Source of the DNA: Lysinibacillus sphaericus
GTDB lineage: Bacteria; Bacillota; Bacilli; Bacillales_A; Planococcaceae
Reading direction: 5' to 3'
NCBI RefSeq assembly: GCF_002982115.1
Contig: NZ_CP019980.1
Location: 3,666,001 to 3,730,000 of the forward strand
DNA: 64,000 bases
This document shows, piece after piece, positions 1 through 9,614 of the stretch (its first letter is position 1; each line of letters begins with the position of its first letter). A program made the position numbers and the translations under genes. The notes beneath the pieces are model-generated. The model was not told where the DNA came from, did not search any database, and worked only from the letters and a program-made list of their open reading frames with translations.

Positions 1-6
1 ACAGCG

Positions 7-51
7 AAGAGCTGCCTCGAAGCCACTTCGGCGCGAGTCAGCTCTTTTTAA
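7..51 (+). terminator. Hairpin upstream of oppB (likely oppA-oppB intercistronic terminator)
   Basis: A long inverted repeat (AGAGCTG at 8-14 with CAGCTCT at 39-45, continued inward by CTCG/CGAG and GCC/GGC) is followed by TTTTTA. It has the shape of a rho-independent terminator. It lies about 55 nt before oppB, so an oppA gene probably ends just left of the window and this hairpin lets the binding protein be made in excess over the permease. The upstream gene is not visible, so that role is inferred. Confidence 0.8.
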
Positions 52-105
52 AATACGAAGGCATATATTTGTCAGAAAATTGACAAATAGAAGGAGGAGT
101 TTTAT

Positions 106-1035
106 GTGATTAATTATATTTTGAAAAGGCTGATGTATATACTTCTCGCGCTTTTCGTCATCGTAACGGCTACGTTTTTCTTAATGCGTCTTGCTCCAGG
201 TAGTCCTTTTGCAAGTGAACGTAATTTCCCTCCGCAAATCGAGGAAAAGTTAAACGAAACGTATGGATTAAATAACCCTTGGTATATTCAATATAAAGAT
301 TATTTAATCGATACGGCCTCATTTAATTTCGGTGAGTCTATGAAGTATAAAGCGCGTTCTACAAATGACATGATTAATGAGAGCTTCCCTGTTTCGTTAA
401 CTCTTGGGATTGAAGCTATGCTATTGGCGGTTGGATTCGGTGTATTAATAGGCGTAGTTTCAGCGCTTTATCATAATAAGTGGCCGGATTATTTGGCAAC
501 GTCCTTTGCGGTGCTCGGAATATCGGTACCATCGTTTATTTTGGCAGGTTTAATGCAGTATTTCTTAGCCTTTAAATTAGGCTGGTTCCCTGTTAGTGGA
601 TGGAAAGGTTTCGTCTATAGTATCTTACCTGCCCTTGCTATTGCGTTCTCACATATGGGCTTTATCGCTAAACTAACACGTTCTAGTATGCTTGAACAAA
701 ACAGCAGTGATTATGTAAAAATGGCTCGTGCGAAAGGGATTGGCAAATGGACAGTCGTTTTCCGCCATACTTTACGTAATGCCCTTCTACCAGTTATCAC
801 GTACCTTGGTCCATTAACAGCTGGTGTTGTAACAGGTAGTTTTATCGTTGAAAATATATTCGCAATCCCTGGTCTAGGTAAACACTTTGTACAAAGTATT
901 ACAAACCGTGATTACACAGTTATCATGGGAACGACAGTGTTCTATTCAATCATCCTTTTATTTGCGGTATTAATTGTCGATATTTTATATAGCTTTATTG
1001 ATCCGCGAATTAAGTTGAAGGGAGCGAAAAAGTAA
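106..1035 (+). CDS. oppB: Oligopeptide ABC transporter permease OppB (system 1)
   Basis: Inner-membrane permease of an oligopeptide/dipeptide importer, 309 aa. An N-terminal membrane helix (about residues 8-28) is followed by an extracytoplasmic segment beginning APGSPF, then several more helices and the cytoplasmic EAA loop at about 202-221 (DYVKMARAKG), which docks with the ATPases. Start: GTG at 106, 6 nt after AAGGAGGAG; the ATG at 104 reads straight into TGA and cannot be used. The stop overlaps the ATG of oppC by one base (TAATG), so the two are translationally coupled. The family does not separate Opp, Dpp and App, so the exact peptide size range is unknown. Confidence 0.93.
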   Translation: MINYILKRLMYILLALFVIVTATFFLMRLAPGSPFASERNFPPQIEEKLNETYGLNNPWYIQYKDYLIDTASFNFGESMKYKARSTNDMINESFPVSLTLGIEAMLLAVGFGVLIGVVSALYHNKWPDYLATSFAVLGISVPSFILAGLMQYFLAFKLGWFPVSGWKGFVYSILPALAIAFSHMGFIAKLTRSSMLEQNSSDYVKMARAKGIGKWTVVFRHTLRNALLPVITYLGPLTAGVVTGSFIVENIFAIPGLGKHFVQSITNRDYTVIMGTTVFYSIILLFAVLIVDILYSFIDPRIKLKGAKK

Positions 1036-1955
1036 TGACGCAACAACCGATTAACAAAGATATGTTTAAAATTGTCGGTGGAAATCATGAAGCAACTGAT
1101 AAATTAGCTGATAAATCCGTTTCCTTCTGGAAGGAAGTATTTATTCGTTTTTCACATAACAAGATGGCGATTTTTGGTTTAGTCACTTTAATCATCATTA
1201 TTTTAATGGCGATTTTTGCACCGATGCTTTCACAATATAAATACAGCGATCAACTTGGTGTTTTCAACTCTCCACCATCTGCAGAATTTTGGTTTGGGAC
1301 AGATGATTTAGGTCGTGATATTTTCGTACGTATTTGGGCAGGTGCTCGTATTTCCTTATTTATCGGGATTACAGCGGCGGTTATTGACTTAATTATCGGC
1401 GTTCTTTGGGGAAGTATTTCAGGTTTAGCTGGTGGTCGCGTTGATAATATTATGATGCGTATTGCCGACGTATTAACTGCGGTTCCTTACCTATTAGTTG
1501 TAATCGTATTATTAGTTGTTTTACAACCAGGTCTATTCCCTATGATTATCGCCCTTTCGATTACAGGTTGGATTAACATGGCTCGTATCGTCCGTGGTGA
1601 AGTATTATCGATTAAAAATCAAGAATATGTACTTGCTGCACGTACTTTAGGTGCTAGCACAGGGCATTTAATTTTAAAACATTTAATTCCAAATGCGCTT
1701 GGTGCAATTTTAGTAACAATGACATTAACAATTCCATCTGCTATTTTCACGGAATCGTTCTTAAGTTACCTTGGACTTGGTGTCCCTGCTCCACACGCTT
1801 CATGGGGTACAATGGCATCTGACGGAAATAAAGCGATTGCTAACGCTCCGTGGCGCTTAATTTTCCCAGCAGTATTTATCTCGCTAACAATCTTTGCGTT
1901 TAATGCTATTGGTGATGGCTTACGAGATGCACTAGATCCAAAACTACGTAAATAA
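1035..1955 (+). CDS. oppC: Oligopeptide ABC transporter permease OppC (system 1)
   Basis: Second permease subunit, 306 aa, pairing with OppB. About 40 hydrophilic residues precede the first helix (about 44-66). The OppC-typical GTDDLGRDIF follows at about 88-97, then a five-helix transport domain with its EAA loop at about 198-217 (YVLAARTLGA). It starts on the ATG that overlaps the oppB stop and is followed 13 nt later by oppD, so it belongs to one oppBCDF transcript. OppB- and OppC-type permeases occur again in systems 2 and 3 of this window, diverged enough that they look like old paralogues. Confidence 0.93.
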   Translation: MTQQPINKDMFKIVGGNHEATDKLADKSVSFWKEVFIRFSHNKMAIFGLVTLIIIILMAIFAPMLSQYKYSDQLGVFNSPPSAEFWFGTDDLGRDIFVRIWAGARISLFIGITAAVIDLIIGVLWGSISGLAGGRVDNIMMRIADVLTAVPYLLVVIVLLVVLQPGLFPMIIALSITGWINMARIVRGEVLSIKNQEYVLAARTLGASTGHLILKHLIPNALGAILVTMTLTIPSAIFTESFLSYLGLGVPAPHASWGTMASDGNKAIANAPWRLIFPAVFISLTIFAFNAIGDGLRDALDPKLRK

Positions 1956-1968
1956 GGAGGTGGCCGAA

Positions 1969-3024
1969 ATGAGTAAAACAATTTTAGAAGTAAAAGATTT
2001 AAAAATTAACTTTAAAACTTATGCTGGACTTGTCCATGCTGTTCGTGGTGTAAACTTCGATTTAAAAGAAGGTGAAACGCTAGCGATCGTTGGTGAATCT
2101 GGTTCTGGTAAGAGTGTTACGAGTAACGCCTTAATGAAATTAATTCCACAGCCACCTGGTATTTATGAGTCAGGACAAATTTTATTCAATGGCCGTGATT
2201 TAATTCCACTTAGTGAAAAAGAAATGTCAAAAGTGCGCGGAAATGAAATTGCTATGATTTTCCAAGATCCGATGACAAGTTTGAACCCAACGATGAAGGT
2301 CGGACGTCAAATTACTGAAGTAATTTTACAACATAAAAAAGTTTCAAAAGATGCGGCGAAAAAACGCGCGATTGAACTTTTAACGCAAGTAGGTATTCCA
2401 TTCCCTGAAAAACGTTATAACCAATATCCACATGAATTTTCAGGCGGGATGCGCCAACGTGTTGTAATCGCTATTGCACTTGCGGCAGATCCGAAGTTGT
2501 TAATTGCCGATGAGCCTACAACAGCATTAGACGTAACTATTCAAGCACAAATTTTAGAATTAATGAAAGAAATCCAAAAGAATTCTAAAACATCTATCAT
2601 TTTCATTACCCACGACCTTGGTGTTGTGGCTAACGTTGCTGACCGTGTAGCCGTTATGTACGCTGGTCAAATCGTTGAATACGGTACAGTAGATGATATT
2701 TTCTATAATCCAAAACATCCTTATACTTGGGGATTACTTGGTTCTATGCCTGATTTAGATAGTAATGAGGACGAGCTATTACGTACGATTCCAGGTTCAC
2801 CACCGGATCTTACAAATCCTCCAAAAGGTGATGCGTTTGCTGCTCGTAATGAATTTGCAATGGCCATTGACTATGAGCAAGAGCCACCAATGTTCAAAGT
2901 AAGCGACACACACTATGCAAAAACTTGGTTGTTGCATCCTGACGCGCCAAAAATTCCACTTCCAGATGCGGTTGCTAAACGTATTGAAGGCTTTATTGCG
3001 AAGGAGGAAGAATTCAATGACTAA
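1969..3024 (+). CDS. oppD: Oligopeptide ABC transporter ATPase OppD (system 1)
   Basis: Cytoplasmic ATP-binding subunit, 351 aa. Walker A GESGSGKS is at about 42-49; the signature FSGGMRQRV and Walker [13 protein letters not shown] lie in the middle, followed by the switch His (FITHDLG). The Opp-specific C-terminal extension ([14 protein letters not shown]...) lacks the four-cysteine motif seen in system 3. Start: a GTG at 1960 is in frame but overlaps the Shine-Dalgarno AAGGAGG (1954-1960); the ATG at 1969 has correct spacing and is chosen. The 3' end overlaps oppF by 8 nt. Confidence 0.92.
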   Translation: MSKTILEVKDLKINFKTYAGLVHAVRGVNFDLKEGETLAIVGESGSGKSVTSNALMKLIPQPPGIYESGQILFNGRDLIPLSEKEMSKVRGNEIAMIFQDPMTSLNPTMKVGRQITEVILQHKKVSKDAAKKRAIELLTQVGIPFPEKRYNQYPHEFSGGMRQRVVIAIALAADPKLLIADEPTTALDVTIQAQILELMKEIQKNSKTSIIFITHDLGVVANVADRVAVMYAGQIVEYGTVDDIFYNPKHPYTWGLLGSMPDLDSNEDELLRTIPGSPPDLTNPPKGDAFAARNEFAMAIDYEQEPPMFKVSDTHYAKTWLLHPDAPKIPLPDAVAKRIEGFIAKEEEFND

Positions 3025-3943
3025 AACGGGTGCAAAAAAAATTCTTGAAGTTAAAAACGTAAAGCAATATTTCGGTTCACCAAGCAACCCTATTAAAGCT
3101 GTTGATGGTATTAGTTTTGATGTCTACGAAGGTGAAACACTTGGTCTTGTTGGTGAATCAGGCTGTGGTAAATCAACGACTGGTCGTTCAATCATTCGCC
3201 TCTATGATATTACAGGTGGCGAAATTATTTTCGACGGTGAAAACGTTCATGGTAAAAAATCTAAAAATGAATTAAAGAATTTTAATCGTCAAATGCAAAT
3301 GATTTTCCAAGATCCATACGCATCGTTAAACCCGCGTATGACGGCTGGAGAAATCATTGGGGAAGCTTTCGATATTCACGGTTTGTATAAGGATAAGAAA
3401 GCACGTCGCGAAAAAATCAACCAATTGCTTGAAGCTGTTGGTTTAAACAAAGAGCACGCTAACCGTTATGCCCATGAATTCTCTGGTGGTCAACGTCAAC
3501 GTATCGGTATCGCACGTGCGCTAAGCTTAGATCCTAAGTTTATCATTGCCGATGAACCTATCTCTGCACTTGACGTATCGATTCAAGCGCAAGTTGTAAA
3601 CTTATTAAAACAACTACAAAAAGAACGTGGCTTAACGTATCTTTTCATTGCCCATGACCTTTCGATGGTTAAATATATCAGTGACCGTATCGCTGTTATG
3701 TACCGTGGTAAAATTATGGAAATTGGTAAAGCAGATGATATTTACAATCATCCTGTACACCCTTATACAAAATCATTATTATCAGCTATTCCGCTTCCAG
3801 ACCCTATGTCAGAAAAGCGTCGTCAACGTATCCCTTATACACATACAGAAGTTGACGAAAGCGCCACATACCATGAAGTTGGCGAACAACATTATGTATA
3901 TGGTACTGCTGACCTTGTGAAAACTTGGGTTGGCACTAAGTAA
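3017..3943 (+). CDS. oppF: Oligopeptide ABC transporter ATPase OppF (system 1)
   Basis: Second ATPase of system 1, 308 aa, expected to heterodimerise with OppD. It shows Walker A GESGCGKS, signature FSGGQRQRI, Walker B FIIADEPISALD and the switch His (FIAHDLS). The C-terminal tail (HTEVDESATYHEV...) has no cysteine cluster. A longer frame is open to 2915, but AAGGAGG at 3001-3007 points to the ATG at 3017 and the upstream part translates to oppD antisense-frame noise. It ends the operon, followed by a strong terminator. Confidence 0.92.
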   Translation: MTKTGAKKILEVKNVKQYFGSPSNPIKAVDGISFDVYEGETLGLVGESGCGKSTTGRSIIRLYDITGGEIIFDGENVHGKKSKNELKNFNRQMQMIFQDPYASLNPRMTAGEIIGEAFDIHGLYKDKKARREKINQLLEAVGLNKEHANRYAHEFSGGQRQRIGIARALSLDPKFIIADEPISALDVSIQAQVVNLLKQLQKERGLTYLFIAHDLSMVKYISDRIAVMYRGKIMEIGKADDIYNHPVHPYTKSLLSAIPLPDPMSEKRRQRIPYTHTEVDESATYHEVGEQHYVYGTADLVKTWVGTK

Positions 3944-3949
3944 TATATA

Positions 3950-3992
3950 TGATCCATCCACTGCAATTATGCATTGGATGGATCATTTTTTT
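3950..3992 (+). terminator. Terminator after oppF (system 1)
   Basis: Perfect 11-bp stem (TGATCCATCCA at 3950-3960 with TGGATGGATCA at 3975-3985) followed by seven T. It sits between the convergent oppF and the minus-strand oppA. On the minus strand the hairpin is followed only by ATATATTA, so termination there is likely weaker. Confidence 0.9.
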
Positions 3993-4022
3993 AGGATTAT
4001 TCTCTTAAACATCTCTTTACGC

Positions 4023-5828
4023 TTATTTTATTGGCTCATCAGCTATCAATTCAAGATCTTGAATCTCTGTACCTGTTTCACGATCAATATTATAGCTTTT
4101 TATTCGTTTATTGACCGCAATAATTGAAGTACGGAAATACATAGGAACTACCATTGCCTTGTCAGCCATATATTCTTGCCATTTACGGAATGCTTGTGCA
4201 CGATATGCTTGATCGAGCGCTTCTTCAGAGTCAATATCAGTTAACAACTTCGTTAAATCATCCGAAACGTAGCGACTAAAGTTAAATGCTGCGCCTTTTC
4301 CATACAATCCTACTGGTGATGGGTTCGAGCCAGTTTGCCACGCAGCCATATACATATCAATTTCCGGGTCATCTGCTTGTACTTTATCGTAGAAATTGTT
4401 GAATTCAATTAAACGGCCTGTCGTTAGTTGTACATCAAGCCCAACATCTTTCCAGTTTTGACGATAGTACTCGACAATCGCTTCATCCGTATCAGAGCCT
4501 GACATTGCTGCTAAACGAATGATAAACTTATTGCCCTCTTTATCTTCACGAATACCGTCACCATCTATATCTTTATAGCCTGCTGCATCTAGTAATTGTT
4601 TTGCTTTTTCAGGATCAAAATGATAGCCTTCCAGCATGTCATCATAGTAAGTTTTGAAAGCTGGCGGTATTAATGAATTCGCACGCACTCGCAAACCTTG
4701 ATAAAATTTATCTGTTACACTTTCAATATCCATTGCATACGCAATTGCCTGACGTAATTGGATATCATTCATTTTTGCATTTTCATCATAAATGTTTTCG
4801 CCCTTTTCTTGATCGTATTTCCCTAATTTAAAACCAAGGTAACTGTATGACAACTCAGGGCGCCCTAATATAGAAATATTCGATAAATTTTTTATACTAT
4901 CGTATTGTGTAGCAGGGAATGAAACAATGTCAAATTGCCCTGCCTTCACAGCTTCACCTACAGTTGAAGTTGAAACAACTTGAACAATCAGCTTATCAAT
5001 TTTTGGCTTTCCTTTATAATAATGCTCATTGGCAACAAACTGCACAGACTCTCCATTGACGATATGGTCAAATTTAAATGGCCCAAGTGTAATTGGATTT
5101 TTGCGTACAGCATCAGACGATATTAAATCTTTTACTGCAATGGAGGCTAGTTGATGTTTTGGTGCCGCATAGCCCCATAAGCCATCCCCTCCTGAATAAA
5201 TAGCGGGTGACACTTTTTTAAGTGCGATTTCAATCGATTTGTCATCTATTTTTTTAATACCTGCTATCGTATCTGCTTTGCCATCATGGTATTCTTCAGC
5301 TCCTATAATATTTCGAAAATCATCATCATAGCGCACACCTTCATAATCGGGATGGGCGATAATCTCATATGGATAAATTAAATCCTCTGCCGTTAATGGC
5401 GTACCATCCGACCATTTCACATCGCCTTGAATCGTGATTGTTACTTTTTTATTGTCAGTGTCTACTTCTAACTTGGCAATTCCCTCATCAGTTAATAAAA
5501 AATCACCATCGACTTCAAATAGACTATTTGAAGCATAACCTGTTATGGATGAATCCGTAGCATCCGCAGAAAGTTCAGCAAGGAAAATGCCCTTGAACGG
5601 CGAGTCCGATACAAGTCCTACATGTAGTGTCCCCCCTGCAATGGCTTCTCCCTCATTTGTTACTTCAGTTGGTAATAAACTTGTGTCTACTTTGTTGTCC
5701 TCTATTTGTGTTGGTTTATCATTGCTGCCTTTGGACTCGTTTGCCTGCTCTTTATTCGTGCTACTGCAAGCAGCTAATAACAACATGATTATGAATATCA
5801 CGGATAACGTCAACGACTTTTTTGTCAT
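4023..5828 (-). CDS. oppA: Oligopeptide-binding lipoprotein OppA, second tandem copy (system 2)
   Basis: Extracellular solute-binding protein of family 5 (SBP_bac_5), 601 aa. It has a lipoprotein signal peptide: basic MTKK, a hydrophobic core, and a lipobox ending LAAC at about residue 21, so the mature protein would be lipid-anchored on the outer face of the membrane. The conserved family motif VKWSDGTPLTAEDLIYPYE is present. Shine-Dalgarno GGGAGGAATAACG precedes the ATG. It is a tandem duplicate of the gene at 5892-7700 (63 nt apart): the region from about residue 190 to 280 is almost identical, while the N-terminal part before about residue 115 and the C-terminus differ more. Last gene of the system 2 operon. 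Confidence 0.93.
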   Translation of the reverse strand: MTKKSLTLSVIFIIMLLLAACSSTNKEQANESKGSNDKPTQIEDNKVDTSLLPTEVTNEGEAIAGGTLHVGLVSDSPFKGIFLAELSADATDSSITGYASNSLFEVDGDFLLTDEGIAKLEVDTDNKKVTITIQGDVKWSDGTPLTAEDLIYPYEIIAHPDYEGVRYDDDFRNIIGAEEYHDGKADTIAGIKKIDDKSIEIALKKVSPAIYSGGDGLWGYAAPKHQLASIAVKDLISSDAVRKNPITLGPFKFDHIVNGESVQFVANEHYYKGKPKIDKLIVQVVSTSTVGEAVKAGQFDIVSFPATQYDSIKNLSNISILGRPELSYSYLGFKLGKYDQEKGENIYDENAKMNDIQLRQAIAYAMDIESVTDKFYQGLRVRANSLIPPAFKTYYDDMLEGYHFDPEKAKQLLDAAGYKDIDGDGIREDKEGNKFIIRLAAMSGSDTDEAIVEYYRQNWKDVGLDVQLTTGRLIEFNNFYDKVQADDPEIDMYMAAWQTGSNPSPVGLYGKGAAFNFSRYVSDDLTKLLTDIDSEEALDQAYRAQAFRKWQEYMADKAMVVPMYFRTSIIAVNKRIKSYNIDRETGTEIQDLELIADEPIK

Positions 5829-5891
5829 CGTTATTCCTCCCCCTTACATTTTCACTTTGTAAAGTTGATTTATTATTTAGCTAAAAAGGCC

Positions 5892-7700
5892 CTATTTTAG
5901 TGGTGTTTCTGCTAGTAATTCAATATTTTGTTGCTCTGTCGTATTTCCATATTGAATAGTGTAGTGTTTAATGCGTTTATTGACCGGAATAATCTCAGTA
6001 CGGAAATACATTGGAATAACCATTGCCTTATCATTCATATAAACTTGCCATGCACGGAAAGCTTGTGCACGATAATGTGCATCTAGTGCTGCTTCAGAAT
6101 CAATATTATTTAATAGCTTTGTAAGGTCATCCGAAACATAGCGACTGTAGTTAAATGTGGCTCCTTTACTATAGAGCCCTGCTGGTGACGGGTTTGTCCC
6201 CGTACCCCATGCAGCCATATACATATCAATTTCAGGATCATCTGCTTGTACTTTATCGTAGAAGTTATTGAATTCGAGAAGACGCCCTGTCGTTAATTGC
6301 ACATCTAAACCAACATCTCTCCAATTTTGACGATAATACTCCACAATCGCTTCATCCGTATCCGAACCGGCGATTGCTGCTAAACGAATGGCAAACTTAT
6401 TGCCGTCTTTATCTTCGCGAATACCATCACCATCTGTATCTTTATAGCCTGCTGCATCTAATAGTTCTTTTGCCTTTTCAGGATTATAATAATAGCCCTC
6501 TAGCGTATCATCATAGTAAGATTTGAAAGCTGGTGGGATTAAGGAGTTCGCTCGCACACGTAACCCTTGATAAAATTTATCTGTTACCGTTTCAATATCC
6601 ATGGCATAAGCAATCGCTTTACGTAAATCAGCATCATTCATTTTTGCCTTTTCATCATAAACATTCTCGCCTTTTTCTTGATCATAGTGTCCAAGCTTAA
6701 AGCCTAAATAGCTGTATGATAATTCAGGGCGCCCTAATATCGAAATATTCGTTAAATTTTTTATACTATCATATTGATTGGCTCTAAATTCTGATGTTAA
6801 ATCGAATTTCCCCGTTTTCAGCGCTTCCCCTACCGATGTTGAAGGGACAACTTGTACAACTACTTTCTCAATCTTTGGCTTCCCTTTATAATAATGCTCA
6901 TTGGCAACAAACTGTACGGACTCTCCATTGACAATATTGTCAAATTTAAATGGCCCAAGTGTAATTGGATTTTTGCGTACAGCATCAGAAGAAATTAAAT
7001 CTTTTACCGCAATGGAGGCTAGTTGATGTTTTGGTGCCGCATAGCCCCATAAGCCATCGCCACCTGAATAAATAGCTGGTGACACTTTTTTAAGTGCAAT
7101 TTCAATCGACTTATCATCTATTTTTTTAATGCCTGCTATCGTATTTGCTTTGCCATCATGGTACTCATCAGCCCCTATAATATTTTTAAAATCATCATCA
7201 TAGCGCACGCCTTCATAATCTGGATGACCAATAATTTCATACGGATAGATTAAGTCATCTGCCGTTAATGGTGTGCCATCCGACCATTTTACATCGCCCT
7301 GTATTGTAATAAGCACCTTTTTATTGGCAGCATCGACATCTAATTTAGCTATTCCTTTATCGGTGATTAAAAAGTCTTCATCTAATACAAATAAGCTATT
7401 TGTTGCGTAAGCCATGATTTCTGCGTCATAAACATCAGAGTAATACTCCCATGAGAAAACGCCTTTGAACGGAGAATCTGTCACAAGCCCAACATGTAAT
7501 GTGCCATCTTGCACAGCATCCCCTTCGTTCGTTACTTCAAATGGAAGTGTACTTGTATCTACTTTGTTATCTTCTGTTTGTGCTGGTTTATCATTGCCAT
7601 CTTTTGCTTCGCTTGCTTGCTCTTTATCGGAGCTTTTACAGGCAGTTAATAGCAATAGGATTGTCAACGTCACGACAGTTATCAACCACTTTTTTGTCAT
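5892..7700 (-). CDS. oppA: Oligopeptide-binding lipoprotein OppA, first tandem copy (system 2)
   Basis: Family 5 solute-binding lipoprotein, 602 aa, with signal peptide MTKKWLITVV... and lipobox LTAC. It captures peptides and delivers them to the OppB/OppC permease encoded just upstream (17 nt to the oppC stop). Start supported by AGGAGGTAATAAC-ATG. It is closely similar to the following oppA; differences concentrate before about residue 115 (for example around SWEYYSDVYDAEIM) and around 300-310, which may alter peptide preference. Both copies are intact, so this is a retained duplication, not a decaying one. Confidence 0.93.
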   Translation of the reverse strand: MTKKWLITVVTLTILLLLTACKSSDKEQASEAKDGNDKPAQTEDNKVDTSTLPFEVTNEGDAVQDGTLHVGLVTDSPFKGVFSWEYYSDVYDAEIMAYATNSLFVLDEDFLITDKGIAKLDVDAANKKVLITIQGDVKWSDGTPLTADDLIYPYEIIGHPDYEGVRYDDDFKNIIGADEYHDGKANTIAGIKKIDDKSIEIALKKVSPAIYSGGDGLWGYAAPKHQLASIAVKDLISSDAVRKNPITLGPFKFDNIVNGESVQFVANEHYYKGKPKIEKVVVQVVPSTSVGEALKTGKFDLTSEFRANQYDSIKNLTNISILGRPELSYSYLGFKLGHYDQEKGENVYDEKAKMNDADLRKAIAYAMDIETVTDKFYQGLRVRANSLIPPAFKSYYDDTLEGYYYNPEKAKELLDAAGYKDTDGDGIREDKDGNKFAIRLAAIAGSDTDEAIVEYYRQNWRDVGLDVQLTTGRLLEFNNFYDKVQADDPEIDMYMAAWGTGTNPSPAGLYSKGATFNYSRYVSDDLTKLLNNIDSEAALDAHYRAQAFRAWQVYMNDKAMVIPMYFRTEIIPVNKRIKHYTIQYGNTTEQQNIELLAETPLK

Positions 7701-7717
7701 TGTTATTACCTCCTATA

Positions 7718-8620
7718 TCATCCCAATCTTTGTTTTGCATCAGCGGCACGACGAAGGGCTTGACCGATATAATTAATGCCAAGTATCAAGAGTAAAATTA
7801 ATAACGATGCTGGTAACCATACCCACCATTTCTCGGCTAACACAAGTGGATTTCGAGCGTAGCTTACTAAAGTACCTAAACTTGGCGTAGAAGGTGGTAG
7901 CCCGAATCCTAAAAATGATAAGCCTGTTTCGATCCCAATATTGCCAGCAAGACTTAAAGTAAACTCTACAATTAATAACGAACTTAAATTAGGCAAGACG
8001 CCTTTAAACATAATTGCAAAATCACTTGTCCCCATTGTTTTAGAAGCGCTTACATAATCTCGTCGCCCTTCCGATAATGCTTTACTTCGAATTAACCGTG
8101 CAATGCCTATCCATTGAAATACACTAATAATCATCACGAGCTCAAAAACACCATATTCAGGGATAATGGACACAAGGACTATAAAAATCATAAATGTCGG
8201 CAATGTAATAATAAAATCAATGATGCGCATCATGACATTGTCTACAATACCGCTGTAATAGCCCATAATAATCCCTAGCGCAATCCCAATTATATTGGCA
8301 ATAACGGTCACCCAAATGGCGATTAACAGTGAATTTTTAGCACCAATCACTAGTTGCCCAAGTACATCACGTCCTGCCTCATCTGCCCCTAAAATATAGC
8401 CATTCTCGCCTGGCTCTGTGTAGCGTTCAAACAGATTGATTTTTAACACGCTCTCTTGATCGAGCAGCCAAGCAGTAATAAAAATAGAAATGATGATTAG
8501 TGTAACGCCCACAAAAGAAAACATTGCAACTCTATCTTTCTTAAACTCTCGTAAAACAACTTGTAGACCTGTTGGCGGTGTGCTTTCCATCATTACTGTT
8601 TCATTGTTATGTTGTGTCAT
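7718..8620 (-). CDS. oppC: Oligopeptide ABC transporter permease OppC (system 2)
   Basis: Permease subunit, 300 aa. A hydrophilic N-terminus of about 32 residues precedes a membrane helix, then the OppC motif LGADEAGRDVLGQL at about residue 77-90 and an EAA loop (DYVSASKTMG) at about 188. The ATG at 8620 follows GAGGTGAAAGGAC. It follows oppB with 30 nt between and precedes the oppA pair. More diverged from the OppC of systems 1 and 3 than those look from each other, as judged by eye. Confidence 0.9.
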   Translation of the reverse strand: MTQHNNETVMMESTPPTGLQVVLREFKKDRVAMFSFVGVTLIIISIFITAWLLDQESVLKINLFERYTEPGENGYILGADEAGRDVLGQLVIGAKNSLLIAIWVTVIANIIGIALGIIMGYYSGIVDNVMMRIIDFIITLPTFMIFIVLVSIIPEYGVFELVMIISVFQWIGIARLIRSKALSEGRRDYVSASKTMGTSDFAIMFKGVLPNLSSLLIVEFTLSLAGNIGIETGLSFLGFGLPPSTPSLGTLVSYARNPLVLAEKWWVWLPASLLILLLILGINYIGQALRRAADAKQRLG

Positions 8621-8650
8621 GTCCTTTCACCTCAACATTATGTTTAGTCG

Positions 8651-9613
8651 TTAGTCTATACGGATACGCGGATCGACAATGCTCATAATAATATCCGACA
8701 ACAGACTACCTAATAATGCTAAGAAACCATACAGCATAATCAGTGCGGTAATGACACTATAGTCGCGACTCGTTATCGAACTAATAAACAATTCGCCCAT
8801 ACCTGGATAGCCGTAAATCGTTTCGATAAAAATGGAGCCGCCTAATAAACCTGTAATTGTAAACCCTAAAAACGCTGCAATTGGAAGTACTGAATTGCGG
8901 AAAATATGTCGCGTATAAATTCTTCTTATTGGAATACCTTTACTGCGAGCAGTTTTGACATAATCCTGTGTTTTCGCATCAATAATTTCTGAGCGTAAAT
9001 ATTGGATAATCCCTGTAGTACCTAAAATAGCTGCCGTCATCGCAGGTAAGAGCAAGTGATATATTTTATTCCAATAATAGGTTAGTGTTCCCGATTCTAG
9101 GCCAACATCAACGGTTCCACTCGTTGGAAACCACATTAAGCGATAACCAAAAACAAATAAAAACACGAGTGATAAGACAAATGTCGGAATCGCAAAGCTA
9201 ATAAAGCTATATAAAATAATGGATTTGTCTAACAATGTATCTTGTTTACGTCCTGCAAGCATTCCAAGTGGTATGGCTAATAAATAAACCAGTATAACAC
9301 TAAGTAAAGATAGCCAAAATGTATTGAGTGCACGCTCCCCAATCAATGTTGACACCGCAATTTTATATGTATAGCTTTGTCCAAAATCTCCTTGAAGAGC
9401 ATTTGTAATCCAGCGATAATACTGTTCATACCAAGGGTCATAGAAGCCTGCTTGTATTCGTAATTCCTCAATTCTTGATGGGTCTGTTTCAGGTGTGATT
9501 AACCCTGTAAACGGATCACCAGGCATTTGCTTTGCCAATATAAAGACGATTAAACTCAAGATAAATAATTGTGGAATCATGACGAATACACGTCTAACAA
9601 CGGTTTTCCACAT
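8651..9613 (-). CDS. oppB: Oligopeptide ABC transporter permease OppB (system 2)
   Basis: Permease subunit, 320 aa, with N-terminal helix (VVRRVFVMIPQLFILSLIVF), the KQMPGDPF motif after it, and EAA loop DYVKTARSKG near residue 230. A longer frame begins at a TTG at 9634, but that codon overlaps the AGGAGGG ribosome site; the ATG at 9613 has proper spacing. Its start lies 1 nt after the oppF stop, indicating tight coupling. The N-terminal motif is shared with the system 3 permease (KMMPGDPF) while system 1 has RLAPGSPF, so systems 2 and 3 look closer to each other. Confidence 0.91.
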   Translation of the reverse strand: MWKTVVRRVFVMIPQLFILSLIVFILAKQMPGDPFTGLITPETDPSRIEELRIQAGFYDPWYEQYYRWITNALQGDFGQSYTYKIAVSTLIGERALNTFWLSLLSVILVYLLAIPLGMLAGRKQDTLLDKSIILYSFISFAIPTFVLSLVFLFVFGYRLMWFPTSGTVDVGLESGTLTYYWNKIYHLLLPAMTAAILGTTGIIQYLRSEIIDAKTQDYVKTARSKGIPIRRIYTRHIFRNSVLPIAAFLGFTITGLLGGSIFIETIYGYPGMGELFISSITSRDYSVITALIMLYGFLALLGSLLSDIIMSIVDPRIRID

Positions 9614-9614
9614 G

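Noticed and set aside
2915..3016. Longer N-terminus for OppF of system 1
   Set aside because: The extra part reads through the oppD coding end in another frame, and a perfect AAGGAGG points to ATG 3017.
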